DNA from: Micrococcales bacterium
Lineage (GTDB): Bacteria; Actinomycetota; Actinomycetes; Actinomycetales; Cellulomonadaceae
DNA length: 44,801 nt
NCBI GenBank assembly: GCA_009777345.1
Contig: WRMB01000029.1
Coordinates: 1-44,801, forward strand
Direction of reading: 5' to 3'
Position numbers and translations under genes: made by a program. Shown in pieces: positions 33,182-41,025 of this stretch. The notes beneath the pieces are model-generated. The model did not search any database, was not told the DNA's origin, and saw only the letters and a list, made by a program, of their open reading frames with translations. The first letter of the stretch is position 1; each line of letters starts with the position of its first letter.

Positions 33182-34318
33182 ATGACCGGCGTGAGCCGAC
33201 CTACCCGGGCCGAGATCCGTCGTTGGAGGCGGTACCTGGCCGACGAGCAGGCCGAGGCCGCCGTCTACCGAGACCTGGCCGCCCGGCGCGACGGCGAGGA
33301 GCGCGAGATCCTGCTCGCCCTGGCCGAGGCGGAACGTCGGCACGAGACGCACTGGACGACCCTGCTCGGCGACCATACCGGCCAGTCGCGCCGCAGCGCG
33401 CTGCGCACCCGGGTCCTGGGCTGGGGGGCCCGTCGCTTCGGGTCGGTGTTCGTCCTGGCGCTGGCCCAGCGGGCCGAGACCCGGGCCTCCCACCGCACCC
33501 ACGCCGATATGACCCCGACGATGGCGGCCGACGAGGCCATCCACGCCGAGGTGGTGCGCGGCCTGGCGGCCCGCGGCCGTCAGCAGATGTCCGGGTCGTT
33601 CCGCGCGGCGGTGTTCGGCGCCAACGACGGGCTGGTCTCCAACCTGGCCCTGGTGCTGGGCATCGGCGCCTCAGGGGTGTCCGCCGCGACGGTGCTGTTC
33701 ACCGGCGTGGCCGGGCTGCTGGCCGGGGCGCTGTCCATGGCCGCGGGGGAGTACGTGTCGGTCAGGTCCCAGCGCGAGCTGCTGGCCGCCAGGCGTCCGG
33801 CCCTGGGCTCGGCCGCGTCCCTGCGGGCGCTGGACGCCGAGGCCAACGAGCTGGCGCTGGTCTACCGGGCCCACGGGATGGACGCGACGGTCGCGGCCGA
33901 CCGGGCCCGGGCCCTGCTGCGGGCTGTGGCCCAGCACGACCCGGCCTGGGCCGACGAACCCCAGTACGAGTCCGCCGGGTCGCTGCTCGCCGATCTGCCC
34001 GGCGGTCGGCTCGGTGCGGTCGACGAGGAGCACGAGGCCGTCGGCACGGCATGGGGCGCGGCCGGCTCGTCGTTCGCGTTCTTCGCCTCGGGTGCCGTCG
34101 TGCCCGTCGTGCCGTACCTGCTCGGCGCGCAGGGCCTGACCGCGGTGGTGTGGTCGGCCGGTCTGGTCGGGCTGGCGCTGCTGGCCACGGGCGCGGTCGT
34201 CGGCCTGCTGTCCGGATCGTCCCCGGTGCGGCGCGCGCTGCGGCAGATCGCCATCGGCTGGGGTGCCGCAGCCGCTACCTACCTGCTGGGCTCCCTGTTC
34301 GACGTCAGCGGTCTCTGA
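33182..34318 (+). CDS. VIT1/CCC1-family transporter with N-terminal ferritin-like domain
   Basis: This 378-residue protein starts with a ferritin-like/rubrerythrin-type helical domain (DEQAEAAVYRDLAAR, EILLALAEAERRHETHW and ADEAIHAEVV), which places Glu and His for metal binding. A VIT1/CCC1 membrane domain follows: FRAAVFGANDGLVSNLALVLGIG, LSMAAGEYVSVRSQRE and further helices to the end. Family members export or store iron and manganese, and the fused ferritin-like domain may feed metal to the channel. ATG 33182 is used; a GTG at 33191, seven bases after GAGGAT, could instead start a leaderless message. The last codons lie within a terminator hairpin. Confidence 0.88.
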   Translation: MTGVSRPTRAEIRRWRRYLADEQAEAAVYRDLAARRDGEEREILLALAEAERRHETHWTTLLGDHTGQSRRSALRTRVLGWGARRFGSVFVLALAQRAETRASHRTHADMTPTMAADEAIHAEVVRGLAARGRQQMSGSFRAAVFGANDGLVSNLALVLGIGASGVSAATVLFTGVAGLLAGALSMAAGEYVSVRSQRELLAARRPALGSAASLRALDAEANELALVYRAHGMDATVAADRARALLRAVAQHDPAWADEPQYESAGSLLADLPGGRLGAVDEEHEAVGTAWGAAGSSFAFFASGAVVPVVPYLLGAQGLTAVVWSAGLVGLALLATGAVVGLLSGSSPVRRALRQIAIGWGAAAATYLLGSLFDVSGL

Positions 34319-34359
34319 CCGGGAGGTCCGGCCCGTCATGGACCTCCCGGTCAGAGACC
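34310..34359. terminator. 20-bp perfect hairpin at the VIT1 stop codon
   Basis: The arms 34310-34329 and 34340-34359 are exact reverse complements around a ten-base loop. The VIT1 TGA lies inside the first arm. The convergent DUF4190 gene ends 35 bases further on, so this probably acts on both genes. Confidence 0.8.
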
Positions 34360-34394
34360 GGGGCTGCTCGCCGCGGCAGCCCAGCCTCTTTCGA

Positions 34395-34820
34395 TCAGGA
34401 AAGGCTGTTCAGGCTGATCGTTCCGATGACGTTGAGGATCCAGGCGAAGACGCACAGCCCGGTCCCGACGATGCCTAGGATGAACCCGGTCTTGCCCATG
34501 CCGCCGTTGGTGGCCAGGCCCTGTTCCGCCGCCTGCTGGCTCATCCGTCCCAAGATGATGGCCGGGATCCCCAGGAGGGGCCCGATGATGCAGCAGACGA
34601 CACTGGCGATGCCCAGGCCGAGGGCAATGCCGCCGAGGTTGTTCTTGCTGGGCGAACCACCACTGCCACCGTACTGGTTCGGGTCGCCGTAGGCAGGCGG
34701 CTGTCCGTAGCCACCGGCGGGCTGACCGGCGGCGGGCTGTCCGTAGCCGCCGGCAGGCTGACCGTAGGACTGGTTGGGGTCCTCGGGGAATCCGCCCGGA
34801 GGCGGAGGGGGCATCGTCAT
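34395..34820 (-). CDS. DUF4190 membrane protein with Gly/Pro/Gln/Tyr-rich N-terminus
   Basis: A 141-residue protein with an AAGGAG ribosome binding site. The first 60 residues are low-complexity repeats of the type PAGGYGQP and are predicted cytoplasmic or surface-exposed. Two transmembrane helices follow (LGLGIASVVCCIIGPLLGIPAIILG and GFILGIVGTGLCVFAWILNVIG), flanking the SQQAAEQG segment of DUF4190. Its role is unknown; such proteins are common in actinobacteria, and Pro/Tyr/Gly tails may mediate clustering. Confidence 0.82.
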   Translation of the reverse strand: MTMPPPPPGGFPEDPNQSYGQPAGGYGQPAAGQPAGGYGQPPAYGDPNQYGGSGGSPSKNNLGGIALGLGIASVVCCIIGPLLGIPAIILGRMSQQAAEQGLATNGGMGKTGFILGIVGTGLCVFAWILNVIGTISLNSLS

Positions 34821-34995
34821 GTGGTGCTCCTTGTGGTGGGGTCTCGTCGAGAGACGCGGTGGCCGAGATTGTAGTGCCCCAGGCGCGGTCATATGGTCCA
34901 GAACCGCCACGTCGTTCGATACAGCCTTGTGGTATACGTCACTCGTCGTGCCGTCGGGCTGAGATCACCGCGGTCGGGTGTGCGAGGCTGGGGGC

Positions 34996-35781
34996 ATGGT
35001 TGCCGACCCGTTCGTCCGCCCGTCCGTCGTGCCCAACCTGCGCGACCTGGGTGAGCGGCCGGTGGCCGGAGGCGGTCGCCTGCCCGCCGGGCGGATCTTC
35101 CGGGCCGGTGAGCCGTCCGACCCGGCGGCGGCGGCCGATCTGCGACGGCTGGGTCTGGCCACCGTGGTCGACCTGCGCACCGTCGGCGAGGTGGCGCAGC
35201 GGCCGGACTGTCTGCCCGACGCCGTCACCTACCGGCACCTGGACGTGCTGGCCGATATGCCGTCGGAGATGGCCGAGGGCCAGGCCCACCTGATGAACGA
35301 CCCGGTGGCGTTCGCCGAGGCCTTCGGCCGGTTCGACCCGGTCGCCCAGATGCACCGCACCTATACCGAGCTGGTCGTCGCCCCGGCGGCCCGCGCGGCC
35401 TACGCCGGGCTGGTCCGGGAGGTGCTGGCGGCCGACGGCGCGCCGGTCCTGGTGCACTGCACCGCGGGCAAGGACCGCACCGGCTGGGCGGTGACCGTGC
35501 TGCTCCTGGCCGCGGGCGTCGCCGCCGAGGCCGTGCGGGCCGAGTACCTGGCGGTGATCCCGGCGGTGCGGGCGACCTTCGCCCCCCTGGTCGACCGGTA
35601 CGCCGCGGTCGGCGCACCCCCCGAGCTGCTGGAACCGATGCTCGAGGTCCGCGGCGAGTACCTGGACACGGCGCTGACCCGCGTCGACGACGTCTTCGGC
35701 GGCTTCGACGGCTACCTCCACGACGGCCTGGGCCTGACCGGCGACGAGACCGCCGCGCTGCGCGCCCTGCTCGTCCGCTGA
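34996..35781 (+). CDS. tyrosine-protein phosphatase (Y_phosphatase3 type)
   Basis: This 261-residue protein has the dual-specificity-type signature VHCTAGKDRTG with nucleophile Cys155 and the KDR loop characteristic of actinobacterial PtpB-like enzymes. PNLRDLGERPVAGGGRL at the N-terminus and VVDLRTVGE are also typical. PtpB-like phosphatases act on phosphotyrosine, phosphoserine/threonine or phosphoinositides. ATG 34996 is chosen because a GAGGCT hexamer lies six bases before it; GTG 34978 would add six residues. It converges with the GT87 gene, with only seven bases between the stops. Confidence 0.88.
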   Translation: MVADPFVRPSVVPNLRDLGERPVAGGGRLPAGRIFRAGEPSDPAAAADLRRLGLATVVDLRTVGEVAQRPDCLPDAVTYRHLDVLADMPSEMAEGQAHLMNDPVAFAEAFGRFDPVAQMHRTYTELVVAPAARAAYAGLVREVLAADGAPVLVHCTAGKDRTGWAVTVLLLAAGVAAEAVRAEYLAVIPAVRATFAPLVDRYAAVGAPPELLEPMLEVRGEYLDTALTRVDDVFGGFDGYLHDGLGLTGDETAALRALLVR

Positions 35782-35788
35782 GCTAATC

Positions 35789-37132
35789 CTAGCCAGGCGC
35801 CTCGGCGGCGACGGGGTCGGCCGCGGTGACAGCCGGGCGGACGACGGCCCGCGCCGTGACCACCCAGAGGACGACCAGCCCGACGTTGCGCACGACGAGC
35901 ATCTCCGTGGCCGCGGGCTGGGCCGTGATCATCGAGGTGTAGGCCCACGGGAAGACGACCTGGGTGGCCGCGGCCACGCCGAGCAGCGTCCCCGCGGTGC
36001 CCCGCCACCGTGGCAGCTGCCAGGCCAGCGCCACCACGACCGGTGCGACCAGCCAGGTGAGGTACTGCGGCGACAGCACCTTGTTCGTCACGACCATGGT
36101 GAGCAGCAGCAGCAGCGACCCGCGGGTGACCAGCTCGGCCGTCGGCAGCCGGCGTGGCCCCCAGGCCCGCCAGGCCAGCAGCGCCGCTGCGGCGAGCAGC
36201 GTGGCGTAGAACAGCCCGTCGAGCACGTCGCACGCGGTCTGGACGCCGGGCCCGGTGACCTCGTAGGTGGAGATCTCGGAGTTGAAAGGACGTTGCACCG
36301 CCGTGGAGAACAGCCCCCAGAGCAACCACGGCGAGGCCCCGACGGCCTCCACCTGCATCCCCCGGCCGCCCTGGACCCCCAGGAACGACCAGACGTGCTC
36401 CCGTCCGCCCAGCAGCGCGACGGTGCCCAGCACCACCGTGCTGACCGCCGCCGCGGGCCCGACCGCTGCGGGCCACGACCGGCGCAGCGCCAGCACCACC
36501 GGCAGCAGCAGCACCCCCGGCGCGACCTTGACCCAGGCCCCGACGGTGAGCAGGGCGGCGGCCAGCCGCGGCCGTGCGGTGACGACCAGCAGCGCGACGA
36601 CCACCAGCGGCGTGACCAGCGCGTCGATCCGACCGACGGCCACCGGCCCCAGCGCGGCCAGGAACCCGACCCACCACCAGGCGGCGACCCGCCCCCCGCC
36701 GAGGCCGAGCCGTCCTGGACGGCGCGAGAGGTGCAGCAGCCGGAGCACCACGACCAGGTTCAGCGTGGTGACCATGACGGTCCACCAGGCGGCGAACGCC
36801 TCGTCGGCGGTCAGCCTGGGCAGGGGCAGCGCCCGGGCCAGCCAGCCGACCACGACCAGCGGCGCCAGCGCCCCCGCGGGGTAGACCCAGGGCTCGTCGA
36901 GCACCGGCCAGTGGTCGTCGGCCAGGCCGGCGTCCACCCATTGCCGGTACAGTCCCAGGTCCCAGAACACCCGCTCGGGCATCACGCGCACCCCGCACCA
37001 GGCGGTCCACAGGTGCACCGCGGCGAAGGCGGCCCAGAGGGCGGGGGTGCTGGTCGCGACGCTGCTGAGCCGCCTGGGCCCGGACCAGCCGGTCTGCGTC
37101 GCGCAGACCGGCCGGTCCGGGCCCAGGGTCAC
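35789..37132 (-). CDS. glycosyltransferase 87 / DUF2029-type polyprenol-dependent mannosyltransferase
   Basis: This 447-residue integral membrane protein has about ten hydrophobic segments and the GT87 pattern: an acidic loop after the first helix (MPERVFWDLGLYRQWVDAGLADDHWPVLDEPWVYPAG), then multiple helices, with SPQYLTWLVAPVV near the end. Relatives use polyprenyl-phosphate-linked sugars to extend lipomannan and arabinan-type polymers. The GTG start at 37132 overlaps the LytR_C stop (GTGA), but the first ~20 codons fall in a 26-bp hairpin (37073-37127). No good start is found after it before the first helix. The protein may truly begin inside the hairpin. Confidence 0.82.
   Translation of the reverse strand: MTLGPDRPVCATQTGWSGPRRLSSVATSTPALWAAFAAVHLWTAWCGVRVMPERVFWDLGLYRQWVDAGLADDHWPVLDEPWVYPAGALAPLVVVGWLARALPLPRLTADEAFAAWWTVMVTTLNLVVVLRLLHLSRRPGRLGLGGGRVAAWWWVGFLAALGPVAVGRIDALVTPLVVVALLVVTARPRLAAALLTVGAWVKVAPGVLLLPVVLALRRSWPAAVGPAAAVSTVVLGTVALLGGREHVWSFLGVQGGRGMQVEAVGASPWLLWGLFSTAVQRPFNSEISTYEVTGPGVQTACDVLDGLFYATLLAAAALLAWRAWGPRRLPTAELVTRGSLLLLLTMVVTNKVLSPQYLTWLVAPVVVALAWQLPRWRGTAGTLLGVAAATQVVFPWAYTSMITAQPAATEMLVVRNVGLVVLWVVTARAVVRPAVTAADPVAAEAPG
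37073..37127. repeat. 26-bp inverted repeat over the start of the GT87 gene
   Basis: The arms 37073-37098 and 37102-37127 are complementary with one mismatch around a TCG loop. It lies between the LytR_C and GT87 genes on the minus strand and covers codons 2-20 of GT87 if the GTGA start is real. It could be an attenuator, an inserted palindrome, or a terminator whose downstream gene starts later. Confidence 0.8.
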
Positions 37133-37710
37133 TTGGAGATCGAGTCGGCGGGGACGCAGCCCGGTGCCGGTGCCAGCGGGGAGTTGGCGTCGACGACGAC
37201 CTCGGGGTCCACCTCGGCGACATTGGTGCCGAGCAGCAGGTCGACGCTCTGGCCGGTGCGCGCCGGGTCGTACGACAGCTCTGCCCCGGGGACGTAGGGG
37301 AGCAGCGTGTACGCCTGGGGGATGGCCTCGGGGCCGAACACGATCTGGGTGGTCGCGACCCGGTTCTTGTTACCGGTCTCGCCCTGGGCGAACCCCAGGG
37401 AGGCGAGATTGTCGGCGGACGTCTGGGCCAGCCCGCCGTAGCTGGTGGTGTTGAACACGTTGACGGTGACGTCCGCCAGGTCGACCGGCAGCACGCCCTC
37501 CGGCTCGGGGCACGGCACCACCGGCGGCGGTGGCGGCTGCGGGCTGGAGAACGGACGGTTGAGGAACGGTATCCGCACCGTCTCGGTGTAGACGGCCGCG
37601 CCGATCAGCAGCGTGACGGCGAGCACCGCGAAGATGACACCGAAGATCACGGTCTGGCGCTCGTGCTCGGCGTGACGTCGGGCCTGGCGGGCCAGGTTCG
37701 GATCGGTCAC
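37129..37710 (-). CDS. membrane-anchored LytR C-terminal (LytR_C) domain protein
   Basis: A 193-residue protein beginning MTDPNLARQARRHAEHERQ, with a transmembrane helix (VIFGVIFAVLAVTLLIGAAVY) and a short Pro-rich linker. The extracytoplasmic LytR_C domain (VTVNVFNTTSYGGLAQTSADNLASLGF, TQIVFGPEAIPQAYTLLPYVPGAEL) ends with DSISK. Stand-alone LytR_C proteins occur beside cell-envelope genes. GTG 37710 overlaps the ParB-like gene stop and the 3' end overlaps GT87, so the three genes form one minus-strand operon. Confidence 0.85.
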   Translation of the reverse strand: MTDPNLARQARRHAEHERQTVIFGVIFAVLAVTLLIGAAVYTETVRIPFLNRPFSSPQPPPPPVVPCPEPEGVLPVDLADVTVNVFNTTSYGGLAQTSADNLASLGFAQGETGNKNRVATTQIVFGPEAIPQAYTLLPYVPGAELSYDPARTGQSVDLLLGTNVAEVDPEVVVDANSPLAPAPGCVPADSISK

Positions 37711-38003
37711 GACAGCTCCAGCACCCGGGCGTGCAGCACCCGTCGTCCTTGCAGCGCCGCGCGGACGGCGCGGTGCAGGCCGTCTTCCAGGTACATCTCC
37801 CCCTGGTACTGCACGACATGGGCGAACAGGTCGCCGAAGAAGGTCGAGTCCTCCGACAGCAGCGCCCCGAGGTCGAGCGTGCGCCGCGTGGTGACGAGCT
37901 GGTCCAGCCGGACCAGGCGGGGCGCGACCTCGGCCCACTGCTTGATGCTGTCCAGGCCGTGATCAGGGTAGGGACGCCCCTCGTTGACGCCCTTGAAGAT
38001 CAC
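37707..38003 (-). CDS. conserved small ParB/sulfiredoxin-fold-like protein
   Basis: A 98-residue actinobacterial protein. MIFKGVNEGRPYPDHGLDS is highly characteristic, followed by APRLVRLDQLVTTRRTLDL and YLEDGLHRAVRAALQGRRVLHARV. The DGLHR-type loop resembles the phosphate-binding motif of ParB-like and sulfiredoxin folds. Homologues are sometimes labelled VapB-type antitoxins, but no PIN toxin is nearby and that label is not supported here. The GTG start is seven bases after a TAGACT -10, consistent with a leaderless message. The stop overlaps the LytR_C gene (GTGA). Confidence 0.75.
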   Translation of the reverse strand: MIFKGVNEGRPYPDHGLDSIKQWAEVAPRLVRLDQLVTTRRTLDLGALLSEDSTFFGDLFAHVVQYQGEMYLEDGLHRAVRAALQGRRVLHARVLELS

Positions 38004-38010
38004 ACGGACG

Positions 38011-38016
38011 AGTCTA
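38011..38016 (-). promoter_or_regulatory. -10 hexamer for the ParB-like/LytR_C/GT87 operon
   Basis: Minus-strand TAGACT ends seven bases before GTG 38003, with no ribosome binding site between. Confidence 0.5.
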
Positions 38017-38103
38017 ACGGTCTTGGGCCCCAGACATGGGCGCCGACCGCGGCCGGACGGAACAAACTGGCCCGCCGCTGTTCTCTGACAGGGTGCAGCG
38101 CTA

Positions 38104-38137
38104 CGACGGCCGGCCCGGATCCCCGGACCGGCCGTCG
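38104..38137. terminator. second hairpin downstream of cspA
   Basis: CGACGGCCGG (38104-38113) pairs perfectly with CCGGCCGTCG (38128-38137), and the interior adds a further CCGG/CCGG pairing. It lies between the cspA terminator and the promoter of the ParB-like operon and may serve as a backup terminator or insulator. Confidence 0.5.
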
Positions 38138-38177
38138 CCAGCTCTGCGGGCTGCGGGCCGCAGGACGTCAGAGCAAA

Positions 38178-38215
38178 GGGCGCCCTGGCTCGCCGTCGGC
38201 GAGCACAAGGCGCCC
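38178..38215 (-). terminator. cspA terminator
   Basis: GGGCGCC (38178-38184) pairs with GGCGCCC (38209-38215), and inside, CTCGCC (38189-38194) pairs with GGCGAG (38198-38203). On the minus strand the structure follows the cspA stop by 14 bases and is followed by TTTGCTCT, a reasonable U-rich tail. Confidence 0.75.
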
Positions 38216-38228
38216 GGTGCACTCGACC

Positions 38229-38432
38229 TCAGGCCGGGACGACGTTCGACGCCTGCGGGCCCTTGGGGCCGGCCTGCACCTCGAACGAGACCTTCTGGGC
38301 CTCCTCCAGCGAGCGGTACCCGCCGGACTGGATCGCGCTGTAGTGGACGAAGACGTCGGCGCCGCCGTCGTCCGGGGCGATGAAACCGTAGCCCTTCTCG
38401 GCGTTGAACCACTTGACGGTTCCGGTGGCCAT
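38229..38432 (-). CDS. cspA: cold-shock protein (CspA family)
   Basis: A 67-residue single cold-shock domain with RNP1 ([10 protein letters not shown]) and RNP2 ([10 protein letters not shown]) motifs and the conserved [14 protein letters not shown] start. It is a single-stranded nucleic acid chaperone. An AAGGAGAG ribosome binding site lies six bases before the ATG. The ~180 bases upstream, up to the next gene, contain no other ORF and may include a long 5' untranslated region, as is usual for cold-shock genes. A hairpin terminator follows. Confidence 0.97.
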   Translation of the reverse strand: MATGTVKWFNAEKGYGFIAPDDGGADVFVHYSAIQSGGYRSLEEAQKVSFEVQAGPKGPQASNVVPA

Positions 38433-38614
38433 GACTTGCTCTCCTTGCGGTGGTGGTACGACCCCGACGACCCGGGACCGGTAAATCACGGTGGTCGTCG
38501 TCCGCCCGGAAGAGCGTGGTATGACAACTACTGCACAGCGACTACAGGTGACACCCTAGAGCCGGGCAGGCCGACGTGTCGAGTAGGACACGTCTTGGCC
38601 GCCGGGCGCTACGG

Positions 38615-38971
38615 TCAGCCGCAGTTCACCGCGACGACGGTCTTGATACTGGTGCCGTCCACCGTCGTGTCCGAGAGCAGGACCGGCAGGGTGCCGGAGA
38701 AACCGTCGGCCAGGCACGTCGGCCAGCTGTTCTCCTGCCACCGGCCGTCGTCGAGCCAGCCCGGCACGACCTGGTCGACCTGAAAGGTCGTGCCGTCGAC
38801 CTTGACGCTCGCCCGGGTGCCGTCCACCGAGACGGCCGCGTCGGTCCAGCTCGTCCCGCCGGTGCGGCCACCGACCATCCAGCCTGCCGCGAACGCGATG
38901 ACCATGGCGCCTAGCGGGATGACGAACCGTTGGACGACCGAGCGCCATGCAGGGGGTGTGGGTGTGCTCAT
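38615..38971 (-). CDS. small membrane-anchored protein of unknown function
   Basis: A 118-residue protein with one N-terminal transmembrane helix (FVIPLGAMVIAFAAGWMVGG) and an extracytoplasmic domain of about 80 residues containing WTDAAVSVDG, VVPGWLDDGRWQENSWPTCLADG and a final AVNCG. The two cysteines (in PTC and NC) could form a disulfide. I do not recognise the family. ATG 38971 is preceded by CACACT six bases upstream, suggesting a leaderless promoter; another ATG lies six bases earlier. Confidence 0.65.
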   Translation of the reverse strand: MSTPTPPAWRSVVQRFVIPLGAMVIAFAAGWMVGGRTGGTSWTDAAVSVDGTRASVKVDGTTFQVDQVVPGWLDDGRWQENSWPTCLADGFSGTLPVLLSDTTVDGTSIKTVVAVNCG

Positions 38972-39013
38972 AGGCATAGTGTGCACCAGTCCCCCGGAGG
39001 GGCTGGGCGATAA

Positions 39014-40252
39014 TCATGTCCCGGCCACGGGGGCATCTGGACCTTGCGCCTCGTCCCGGCCAGCACCCGGTGACCAGAACCGCATTCCTGACGCCTGGCG
39101 CAAGGTGTCGTAGGTGGTGGTGAGCTGGGCCAGGACGTCGGCGGCGGTGGGGAGGCGGGCCGCCTGGGCGGTAGCGGCCCGGGCCAGGGCCTGGCGGTCC
39201 TCGGGGGAGTCGAGCAGGCCGGTGATCGCGTCGGCGAGCGCCTGGGGGTCGCCGTAGGGGACCAGGACGGCGGCCTCGCCGGTGACCTCGCCGGTGCCGC
39301 CGACATCGGTCGCGACCACCGGGACGCCCAGCTGCAGGGCCTCCTGGACGACCAGCGGCTGGCCCTCCCAGACCGAGGTGGAGCAGAACACGTCGGCGGC
39401 GGCCATCAGGTTGCCGATATCGTCGCGGCGGCCCAGCAGGGCGACCGGTGCGCCGGTGCGCACGATCTGCGCGGCCACCTCGTCGTGCAGCGGTCCGTCC
39501 CCGGCGACCAGCCAGCGGACACCAGACCGGCCGGACCGTGCGGCGGCGGTCGCCGTGGCCGACAGCCTGGCGGCGTCGACCAGCAGCGGAAGGCCCTTCT
39601 GCGGGGCCAGGCGGGCCACGGTGAGCACCAGCAGGACGTCGTCCGGTACCTCCAGCGCAGCGCGGACCGCGGCTCGGCTGCGGCCGGGCGCCGGGCGGGG
39701 CGGGGCCGGGACCAGGGCCCGGGCGGCCTGCCGGGCGCCCCGCTGCCGGGCGCGCTCTACCAGGTCTGACGAGACGCCCAGGCAGGTGTCGGCGCCGCGG
39801 GCGACGATCCGCTCCAGGACCGCCGAGACGGCCCGGACCGCCCGTCCGCCGACCGGCAGGTTGTGCAGGGTCACCACCACGCCGGGCCGGCCCGACCGGC
39901 AACCGCAGGTTGCCTTCTCCAGGGAGGGCCCGCAGGCGCAGCGTGACCGCGGCAGGCTGCGCACCGCCAGCACGGCGGCGGCCCCGGCGCGCAGGCCGTG
40001 GGCGTGCACCACGTCCGCGCCCCGGGCCAGGCGCCGGACGGTGCGCAGCACGGTGAGGTCCGACGGCTGGGGGCGGTCGGCCAGGTCTGCCACGACGTGC
40101 CGCACCCGGTCGTCGGCCACGACGTCCGACCCGGGTGGCGCCGCCACGACCACGGCGCACCCGTCGGCCGCCAGCAGCGCCGCCACCTCCCGGACGTGCC
40201 GCTCCACACCCCCCGCGGCCGAACCCATCAACTGTACGACCCGTCTGCTCAT
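39014..40252 (-). CDS. GT4-family glycosyltransferase with Cys-rich insertion
   Basis: A 412-residue GT-B fold enzyme. The N-terminal domain begins RRVVQLMGSAAGGVERHVREVAALLA and contains DVVHAHGLRAGAAAVLA. The C-terminal nucleotide-sugar domain has TVARLAPQKGLPLLVDA, WLVAGDGPLHDEV and FCSTSVWEGQPLVVQEALQLGVPVVATDVGG, with the EGQPLVVQEAL motif (an EX7E-like element) typical of GT4. Donor and acceptor are unknown. Between PRSR and GVVVTLHN it carries a ~20-residue stretch with four cysteines (CACG then TCGC) that related enzymes usually lack. No glycan cluster surrounds it; neighbours are a small membrane protein and a divergent lipoprotein. Confidence 0.85.
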   Translation of the reverse strand: MSRRVVQLMGSAAGGVERHVREVAALLAADGCAVVVAAPPGSDVVADDRVRHVVADLADRPQPSDLTVLRTVRRLARGADVVHAHGLRAGAAAVLAVRSLPRSRCACGPSLEKATCGCRSGRPGVVVTLHNLPVGGRAVRAVSAVLERIVARGADTCLGVSSDLVERARQRGARQAARALVPAPPRPAPGRSRAAVRAALEVPDDVLLVLTVARLAPQKGLPLLVDAARLSATATAAARSGRSGVRWLVAGDGPLHDEVAAQIVRTGAPVALLGRRDDIGNLMAAADVFCSTSVWEGQPLVVQEALQLGVPVVATDVGGTGEVTGEAAVLVPYGDPQALADAITGLLDSPEDRQALARAATAQAARLPTAADVLAQLTTTYDTLRQASGMRFWSPGAGRDEAQGPDAPVAGT

Positions 40253-40371
40253 GGCCCCAGTCTGGCGCATCAGCGGCGGGTGAGGGGCGGGGCGGGGCGG
40301 GAACATCGCGGTCCGGCCGGGCATCGGAAGGCCGTCAGAGCCCGTCAGGCGCAGTGGAGCGGAGGACATCG

Positions 40372-41019
40372 GTGAACCAGAACCATCCCGGGTCGGTGCT
40401 GATGCCCTGGGTCCGTCGGCTCGTCGTCGGGCCGGCGGCCGTTCTCGTCCTGGGCCTGGGGGCCTGCCAGGACGGCGGGTCTTCCGCACCAGCACCGCCC
40501 ACCACGCCGGGGACGGTGGAGACAACCCCCGGCGACGCTCTCTTCGCCCAGATGCCGGCCGGCTTCGGGCTCGAGTCGGGGGCCGGGGGCTGGTCGGACA
40601 CGATCGAGCTTGACCAGGACGGTTCGTTCACCTTTCACAGCGAGAGATACAGCCGGGCGGAGACGGGCCCGGACTACCCGGACGGCACGCTGTACGAATC
40701 GTGGTCAACGGGGAGGTTCGAGGTCGTGCGGCAGGTCGGCGACCTGGAGTACGAGCTCACTGTCGTCGCGCTCGACCAGAGAGGCACCCCGGGCGAGAGG
40801 ATCGACGACGGGGTCAGGGTCGTCACGCCAGAACCGACCGACTACGCGCCCGGCTGGTCTTTCACCGTGTACCTGCCCGGGACCGAGGTGTCGGACCTGC
40901 CCGAGGGCGTCCAGTCGTGGAGCCCGCTGCAGCTGGACAGCGCCACGGACGGCTCGACGCTGACGCGGTGGTGCCTCTACGACACCGGGCTCGAGGCCCC
41001 GTACTGGCAGTCCGACTAG
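40372..41019 (+). CDS. lipoprotein of unknown function
   Basis: A 215-residue protein with a GGAGGA ribosome binding site before a GTG start. A signal peptide (RRLVVGPAAVLVLGLGAC) ends in a lipobox with Cys32, and a Ser/Ala/Pro/Thr linker follows. The globular part is rich in beta-type segments (GSFTFHSERYS, FEVVRQVGDLEYELTVVALD and WSFTVYLPGTEV). It ends with a Trp and Cys (RWCLYDTG). I do not recognise the family. An internal ATG at 40402 is possible. It is convergent with the SRPBCC gene, whose stop lies six bases away. Confidence 0.75.
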   Translation: MNQNHPGSVLMPWVRRLVVGPAAVLVLGLGACQDGGSSAPAPPTTPGTVETTPGDALFAQMPAGFGLESGAGGWSDTIELDQDGSFTFHSERYSRAETGPDYPDGTLYESWSTGRFEVVRQVGDLEYELTVVALDQRGTPGERIDDGVRVVTPEPTDYAPGWSFTVYLPGTEVSDLPEGVQSWSPLQLDSATDGSTLTRWCLYDTGLEAPYWQSD

Positions 41020-41025
41020 CTCAGC

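Noticed and set aside
37707..38003. VapB-type antitoxin label for the PYPDHGL protein
   Set aside because: There is no PIN-domain gene nearby, and the fold hints (DGLHR) fit ParB/sulfiredoxin-like proteins better.
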